Positions 58,882 through 64,000 of a stretch of DNA of 64,000 bases are shown piece after piece. The notes beneath the pieces are model-generated. The model searched no databases. It saw nothing but the letters and a program-made list of their open reading frames with translations, and was not told where the DNA came from. Numbering within the stretch: the first letter of the stretch is position 1; every line of letters begins with the position of its first letter. This DNA is from Takakia lepidozioides (Eukaryota; Streptophyta; Takakiopsida; Takakiales; Takakiaceae), in contig CM060732.1 in assembly GCA_030704615.1 (NCBI GenBank), positions 78,882,171-78,946,170 on the forward strand, written 5' to 3'. The position numbers and the translations under genes were made by a program.

Positions 58882-60483
58882 CAAGAGGCTGCAGCATTGG
58901 CAATTCAATTTACTGATAATAAATAACTCAGAGAGATTTATTCACACTGTCGGTGCTTGGCTGATGGGTCCAACCATGCTAATCTTTGGAAGTACATTAG
59001 TGTATTGGCTGAATGGCCTTTGAAGGTCCAGCGGTCGTCACTGTCGTGAGTTGTTGATGTGAATCACTCCTCACTCCTATGGCTGCATATGTGTATTTTA
59101 ACAGGGGAAAAAGGTGGCCACACAGAGATGGAAAGGAAACACCTCCTGCACAAGGGAACCTCCATGGAATCTCCATGTCAGGAGGAGGGCAAGTGCTGGT
59201 CTCCTTCAGTGCAACTCATAAGAGATTCTCCTGTAGAATGGTGAGCTGCAAAAGTCAATTTTGTTTTGGCCTGAATCTCTCTCATGTTCATGAAGACCCT
59301 GTCCTTGGAGATCATTTTTGTCGGAGCTTGCTGTCAGCAGGTTTTGGTGGGGAGGATGTTTCTTTCCTTTCACCCATGTACGCGGCCAGATGTTCCACTC
59401 TGGTGAGTATTCCCTTACTTTAAACCTCCGTCCAGGAACATTGTTTTTGAAGCATATAACCTTGATAGTACCGACAGCCAACAGAAAGGGAATTTTCGAA
59501 TCCATTCAAAGGATTGACTTGGAGAGATGAATCACATGCCCATACAGATCCTGCGTTCCGAATGTTTCTCTGTGAAGCTTCGTTAAGCTTGAGAATTTGT
59601 GATCACTGTTTCCATAAGGGCAAAACTAGTTATAGCTTCCCCCATCAACGCTCCTCCCCTCATGTAGTTGGGGTGCAGGTTGCTTTGTTGAAAGCCAGGA
59701 TGGAGCCAGGCTGCTAGAAGGTGAAGTACATTTCCAAGCACATCTCAAGCCAGCACACCTTTGGAAATGATACAGTCTTTATAACCTTTGAGAAGCCTAA
59801 CAAATATATACTACTTGCAGCACCAGGGCAAGGGCCTATACATACTCCAAAAGGCATGTATTAGCATGTCAATTAGACATGACTATTTTCCCACCCACTG
59901 CCAAGGAGGATGTGAGAGTAGTGAGTCCATGTCTTTTCTGCCTGCGAAGCTCTGAAGTGGCCTTCATTCAGCACAAAACACCTGACTAGGTTGCCACCAC
60001 GGAAGAGAATCAAGAATGTGATTCGGCATACATCATCCTGGAGGGGCAATGCCCGTATTGCCCATCTTAGTGCTGCAGTGGCTGCCAGAAATTTAATCCC
60101 CTAAGAACTCATGATAACCGCCATTACACTTAAACAGTACGAGTCGACAACATTATAGACAACCTTATAGACAGACAGACTCCATCTGAGTCCGAAAACT
60201 CCAACACACAAGCACAGCCTGTAAGCACTTCCCGTAGCTGCACCCTGACTTAGCTGTTCTTTTTTCTATTTCCCCCACTCAGTTCTCGCAGGTCTGGTCC
60301 GAATGATGTGGAAGGTTGAATGTTGGTTGACAGGTCATGGAGGGTGATTGACAAGAGGCACCTGCCACCAATAAGCTAACTATCCTCTTGAAAGCATTGG
60401 ATTTGTTCGACAGCAGGACAGAGAGTATCAATTCCCCAGCACTTGGATCAGACTGCAAATTCGAGTTAAACCGGCCCTGGATG
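58882..60483. other. Convergent 3' flanks of the kinesin and Josephin genes
   Basis: The two genes end tail to tail. An alternative last kinesin exon may lie at about 59106-59240, where an acceptor (TTTTAACAG) joins in phase 1 to the GTGGC donor at 58835 and gives about 47 more residues ending SPVEW. No other coding region is supported. Confidence 0.4.
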
Positions 60484-61451
60484 TCAGCTCTTTGCCTCAA
60501 CTGGAATCTCTGTACTAGGGGCAGGAGCATTCATCACCAGAATAACCTCGCCCCCGTCAGCAAACACTCTGCCAAGGTAGAGCTTCAACTCATTTTCCCC
60601 ATTACTGAAAGCCCAGGGGCCAGCAGCATCACTGTCCAGATTGTACCATGTGCCTCGCAAGTTGAGGAGAGTTACCCAGTGCCTACTTTGCCACAGACCC
60701 ATCAGTTTCCTACTCCAAAAGTTTACAATGATGCCAAGCAGCCGATCGCCATAGTTTGCAAGCTCTAAGCCCTCCAGTCCTTTGCGGCGATCGAACCAGA
60801 CCACCTCCTTCCCTCTTGAAACGAGCGCAGCAATTAGCACGTTAGCATCGTAATTTCCTGTGAGTGTATTTCGGTGTGGCTTGAAGATAAGGGAGAAAAC
60901 CTTGTTGAAGCTCTTCTCGACGGACTCCATAGCGGGCAAGTTATCTGCAATCGAATCCAGCTCCTTTCGAGTGAATGCCTTCTCGTTCTGTATCAAAGTC
61001 GATCTTGGATCAACAAAAATTTAAAACGAGAGATAACGAAGTGGTAACTTATTTCAACTATAGGTACCTGCAAGATTGTTTGCATAAAACCCACCCAAGA
61101 ATTATAATGGAAGATTCTGCTACAGCCTCTCAAACTGAGGAAATGGGTCCGGTGACAACCTTTCAAAGAGACATTAGGAGAGCGCTTCATCAGCAAGAAT
61201 AGGCTATCCTCACAAATGGAGCGTTTCTGGTCTTCAGAACTAAATGGTTCTGCCAAGTATGAACATCCTGTTAAAATATAGTAGCATCTCGCGCTAACTT
61301 TGTCTTGAAGAAGAAACTCCTCCATTTGAAGGCCAAACAGTGGGACCGAGGCAGGAGAGCGCACCTGCAACAGATTATTGAGAGCGTGCAAGAGACAGAA
61401 CTGCAGGCGCTGCCTCTCATGGTACATTCTCCCGCCCTCCTCTTCCGCCAT
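60484..61451 (-). CDS. Josephin-like deubiquitinase (JOSL), 2 exons
   Basis: Josephin-domain cysteine peptidases remove ubiquitin from substrates. The short plant and animal JOSD/JOSL type consists of the Josephin domain alone. Exons (minus): 61451-61365 and 60987-60484, joined in phase with GT-AG ends, giving 196 residues. The catalytic cysteine (residue 19) is in QRLQFCLLHALNNLLQ. TGNYDANVLIAAL and VVWFDRRKG are conserved Josephin blocks. The catalytic histidine (about 132) is in QSRHWVTLLNLRGTWYNLDS, and the third residue (Asn 145 or Asp 147) follows in YNLDSD. All three active-site positions are present and the length matches the family, so the enzyme looks intact. The ATG chosen (MAEEEGG) is the first in frame. 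No transit or signal peptide is seen. Confidence 0.93.
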
Positions 61452-62093
61452 ATCCGACGCCAGGATTGTGCGCTAAATACACACGAGAGAACACAAAAAG
61501 GCCACAACTAAACCTTGGTTGAAGGCTGTGGGGCACCATGATAATTCGGTCATAGTATGCCAGCCGCCCAACACAGACTGCCACTGTGTGACGCAGTGTC
61601 AAGGCAGTGTGAGGCAAACTGTGGGACGAGATGGCGGATCCGCGGGGTCTGCAGAGCATTCCACGCCTCGCCTTCCGAGGCTGTGCACTTTGTATGCTCG
61701 TACCTTCATCACTGCATCTCTGTTTTTTTTTTGTTTTTGTTATTTTTGAAAAGATGAGGAAAAAATAACCTCACATGACAGGCCATGGAGGCTGAGGAAA
61801 GGGACGATAGTGCCGCGGGCCGGGGCTGGGCTGCTGGCTCGCCCGCTGCTCCTGCGACGCGCTCCTTTGCGCTCTTGCTGGCTTCTCCTTACCACGTCGC
61901 CTCTTCCTTGGCCCTACCATCAGGCGCTGCCATGTTGCCTCCTCTTGCAACGTGCCAAATTTTCGCCATACAGTAATCGGTGCAGGGTATGGGAAATCCA
62001 GCAAGTCGCCACATATACTGTATGGTGGGATTCATGGATGGATAGATAATGATGTTAAAAATGGATGTAATCCATATTAGGTTCAGCTTTAGG
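61452..62093. promoter_or_regulatory. Upstream region of the Josephin-like gene
   Basis: This stretch lies 5' of the Josephin-like gene (which reads leftward) and should hold its promoter. It is GC-rich around 61800-61950 with a T-rich run near 61720. No clear TATA or other element can be assigned, and no other gene is supported. Confidence 0.35.
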
Positions 62094-62990
62094 GTTTGTC
62101 TCCTCTAGTTCATCGTGTTTGTCTTTGGCATTTCTCTTCTTCTGTAGGGAACTTCTCCATCCCGTCTTTTCGGTGAAGTTCTTGGACTACAAGTTGAGAT
62201 ATGGCTTCCACAATTCTTCTTTGGTGCTTATGATCTTTGTGCTTTGCATTTCTTTTTTTCGTGCTTCAATGCTTTATGTTTTTCATTTTTTTCCTTTGAT
62301 TTTCAACCTTGTTATTCTCTTCTTCATCTTGTATCTCTGTAATATGGATCTTAGGGTATATCTCCACTTGATCGTGTCTTGTTCTTTCACTTTCTTTGTG
62401 GTGGAGTTCTCGCTTCACAAGTTGCTTGATTGTTTTATTTTCATATCTTTAAAGAGGGTTTCAACCTTTGTTATTATCCTCTTTGCTTTGGGTCTCTTCA
62501 TGTTTTAAGTACACTTGTGAATAGATACAAAAGATAATTTATCAACATTCTTCTATGATTCCACTAGGATTGTATATTAAGTCAAATCTAACAAGTTTTA
62601 GTTTAGGGTTTAGGGTTTAAAACCTAATGTTTGCATTGGATATAGTCTTGGATAGTGGATTTCAATACACGAGGTATTTTTAGGTTTATCTCCACTTCAT
62701 TGTGTCTGATTTTTTTAGTTTGTCTTTGGTGAAGTTATCGCTTCACAAGTTGTTTGATTGCTTTATGTTTCTTCTTTCTTCTTTGGGTTTCTCTGATTTG
62801 CTTTGGATCTCTTATGTTTTAAATACACTTGTGAGTAGATACAAAAGATATTTCATCAACATTATTCTAGGATTCTACTAAAATTGTATACTAAGTCAGA
62901 GTTGAGATTTTTTAGTTTAGGGTTTAGGGTTTAAAACCTAATATTTGCATTTGATATAGTCTTGGATATGGGATTTTAATACTGTCACGA
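62094..62990. repeat. About 320-bp tandem repeats with interstitial telomeric motifs
   Basis: Two long diverged copies and one partial copy follow each other. CGCTTCACAAGTTG occurs at 62411 and 62739. TATCTCCACTTSATYGTGTC recurs near 62357 and 62684, with a weaker form near 62094. GTTTAGGGTTTAGGGTTTAA occurs at 62601 and 62915, followed each time by AACCTAATRTTTGCATT. TTTAGGG is the common plant telomere unit, present here as two or three tandem copies per repeat. A 129-codon hydrophobic plus ORF at 62119-62508 comes from T-rich repeat sequence and is not trusted. Confidence 0.8.
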
Positions 62991-63199
62991 GGTATTTTTA
63001 CATTGTGTTTGAAAACTTGAAGCTTTTTTAGATCGCTAGATTATGTTTGAAGATTTAAAGCCTTCATTAGGTTGTTAAAAATTAATTTAGTATGACCGTA
63101 GATTTAGTGTACAACTATATATTATTGATAAAATTTGAGTTTAATTTTGTGGTTTGTTTGGGGTTTGGGGTTTAGATTCATGACTCCTCGCGCCAAAAA

Positions 63200-63560
63200 A
63201 TAGAAACAAATAACTGAAAATGAGAAGTAGATAAGGAGACAGAAAACGGCTACAGAAAATGAGGTAAATACAAGACGAAATACTCTCAAGCGCATTGAGG
63301 AAAACTTGAGATTAAGTTTGAGAGCGAGAGAGAGAGGGTTGGGAAACTAGGTGACATGAGGGCATGTTGGTGCCTCCCATGTCACCTATCGTGTCACCTG
63401 GTTTCCCAACTCTCTCTCTCTCTCTCTCTCCTTCTCAAACTTAATGTCAAGTTTTTCCTCAATGCGCTTGAGAGCATTTCGTCTTGCATTTATTTCATTT
63501 TCTGTCGTCACTTTTTGTCTCGTTATCCACTTCTCATTTTCAGTTCTTTGTTTCCATCGT
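63200..63560. mobile_element. Foldback element / MITE with about 150-bp inverted arms
   Basis: The left arm (63203-63361) and right arm (63384-63559) are imperfect inverses. Matching landmarks are AACTGAAAATGAGAAGT, AGACGAAATRCTCTCAAGCG, CATTGAGGAAAA, AAGTTTGAGA, GTTGGGAAACYAGGTGACA. Only about 25 bases separate the arms, so an RNA copy would form a long hairpin. A (CT)n run sits in the right arm. No clear target duplication was found. On the minus strand the right arm reads TENEINARRNALKRIEEK, and the left arm on plus reads a related peptide, so the arms may derive from a duplicated coding fragment. Confidence 0.8.
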
Positions 63561-63602
63561 AACCAAAGTGTCCACAAAACCCCATAATAAATATGGAGCA
63601 CT

Positions 63603-64000
63603 AAGAGCTAGTCAAGGATTCCCTCTCCTACACTTGGAGGGTTCAAAGGAAAGATAGACCTTGGACCTTCCTTTTTTGAAGATGCGATGGAGATAACATC
63701 CGATTCGTCTCCAGCAGCGGGGGAAAGACGGGTGCTAATCGAGCTACCAACTCGACGGGAGATGGTCGTTCACCTAATGGTTGTATCAAGGTTCTGCTAC
63801 ATAGATGGCCACCCTTTGCCCATGTGTTGTCAAAGGCAGACATTAATTGCTCTCGCCTCCTCTCGGTACTTTTGGAAAGAGCTGCACAAAGGACATTCCA
63901 AGCTTTTCTAGCTTCAGGCAAAATGTCTGAGTGAACTCTAAACAAGATTACCTTTCTGCAGCTTATTTGGCCCTCGTAGACCATTGCACACCTGGATTTC
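63603..64000. other. Window end, no recognised gene
   Basis: ORFs exist on both strands (113 codons on minus at 63643-63984, 74 codons on plus), but neither shows a family motif, splice context or clear composition advantage. A gene entering from outside the window cannot be excluded. Confidence 0.3.

Noticed and set aside
62119-62508. 129-codon hydrophobic plus ORF resembling a membrane protein
   Set aside because: It is made of T-rich tandem repeat sequence, which gives phenylalanine/leucine runs by composition alone.
1-64000. CRISPR arrays, bacterial operons, rRNA genes
   Set aside because: None seen; the repeats present are tandem duplications, transposons or simple sequence in a eukaryotic nuclear context.

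Overview
The window is nuclear DNA of a land plant. It carries spliced genes with GT-AG introns that rebuild into plant-type proteins (U1-70K, a PAT13/14-type DHHC acyltransferase, IWS1, a kinesin-8, a Josephin-like peptidase, an FPF1-like protein). It also holds plant-telomere-type TTTAGGG motifs, non-LTR and LTR retroelement remains, and MITE-like elements. The species cannot be fixed from sequence alone. The LINE family here does not look like the usual seed-plant L1, which leans me weakly toward a non-seed plant (bryophyte, lycophyte or fern). Exon limits were read by hand from splice sites, reading-frame phase and family conservation.

Layout. 1-2.0 kb: minus-strand Ty3/gypsy-like gag preceded by an extra ORF. 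3.7-8.4 kb: U1-70K (minus, 10 exons). 8.5-19.8 kb: gene-poor and AT-rich, with tandem repeats, a 350-bp TA-flanked MITE candidate, an N-truncated FPF1-like gene, a GNAT acetyltransferase pseudogene and an 873-bp hAT-type element with a perfect 8-bp target duplication. 19.8-24.0 kb: DHHC acyltransferase (minus, 7 exons) with a 5'-truncated LINE in one intron. 26.0-30.5 kb: IWS1 (minus, 10 exons), divergent from a roughly 1,900-residue lysine/serine-rich nuclear-type protein at 31.1-40.4 kb (plus, 11 exons) that ends in a C2HC finger. 40.4-45.5 kb: intergenic, with a decayed ORF built on a 51-codon repeat. 45.5-58.9 kb: kinesin-8 (plus, 17 exons) whose second intron holds a near full-length dead LINE of the same family. 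60.5-61.5 kb: Josephin-like deubiquitinase (minus, 2 exons). 62-63.6 kb: about 320-bp tandem repeats with interstitial telomeric motifs, then a roughly 360-bp foldback element.

The genes are housekeeping functions (splicing, transcript elongation, palmitoylation, microtubule motor, ubiquitin editing) and form no operon or single pathway. The most notable signals are the two LINE copies, both antisense inside host introns and differing in a C-terminal zinc-knuckle segment and in 3'-tail repeat number; the clean hAT element filled with a 16-bp palindrome; the orphan nuclear protein; and the extra ORF before gag. I found no convincing undescribed system beyond these.
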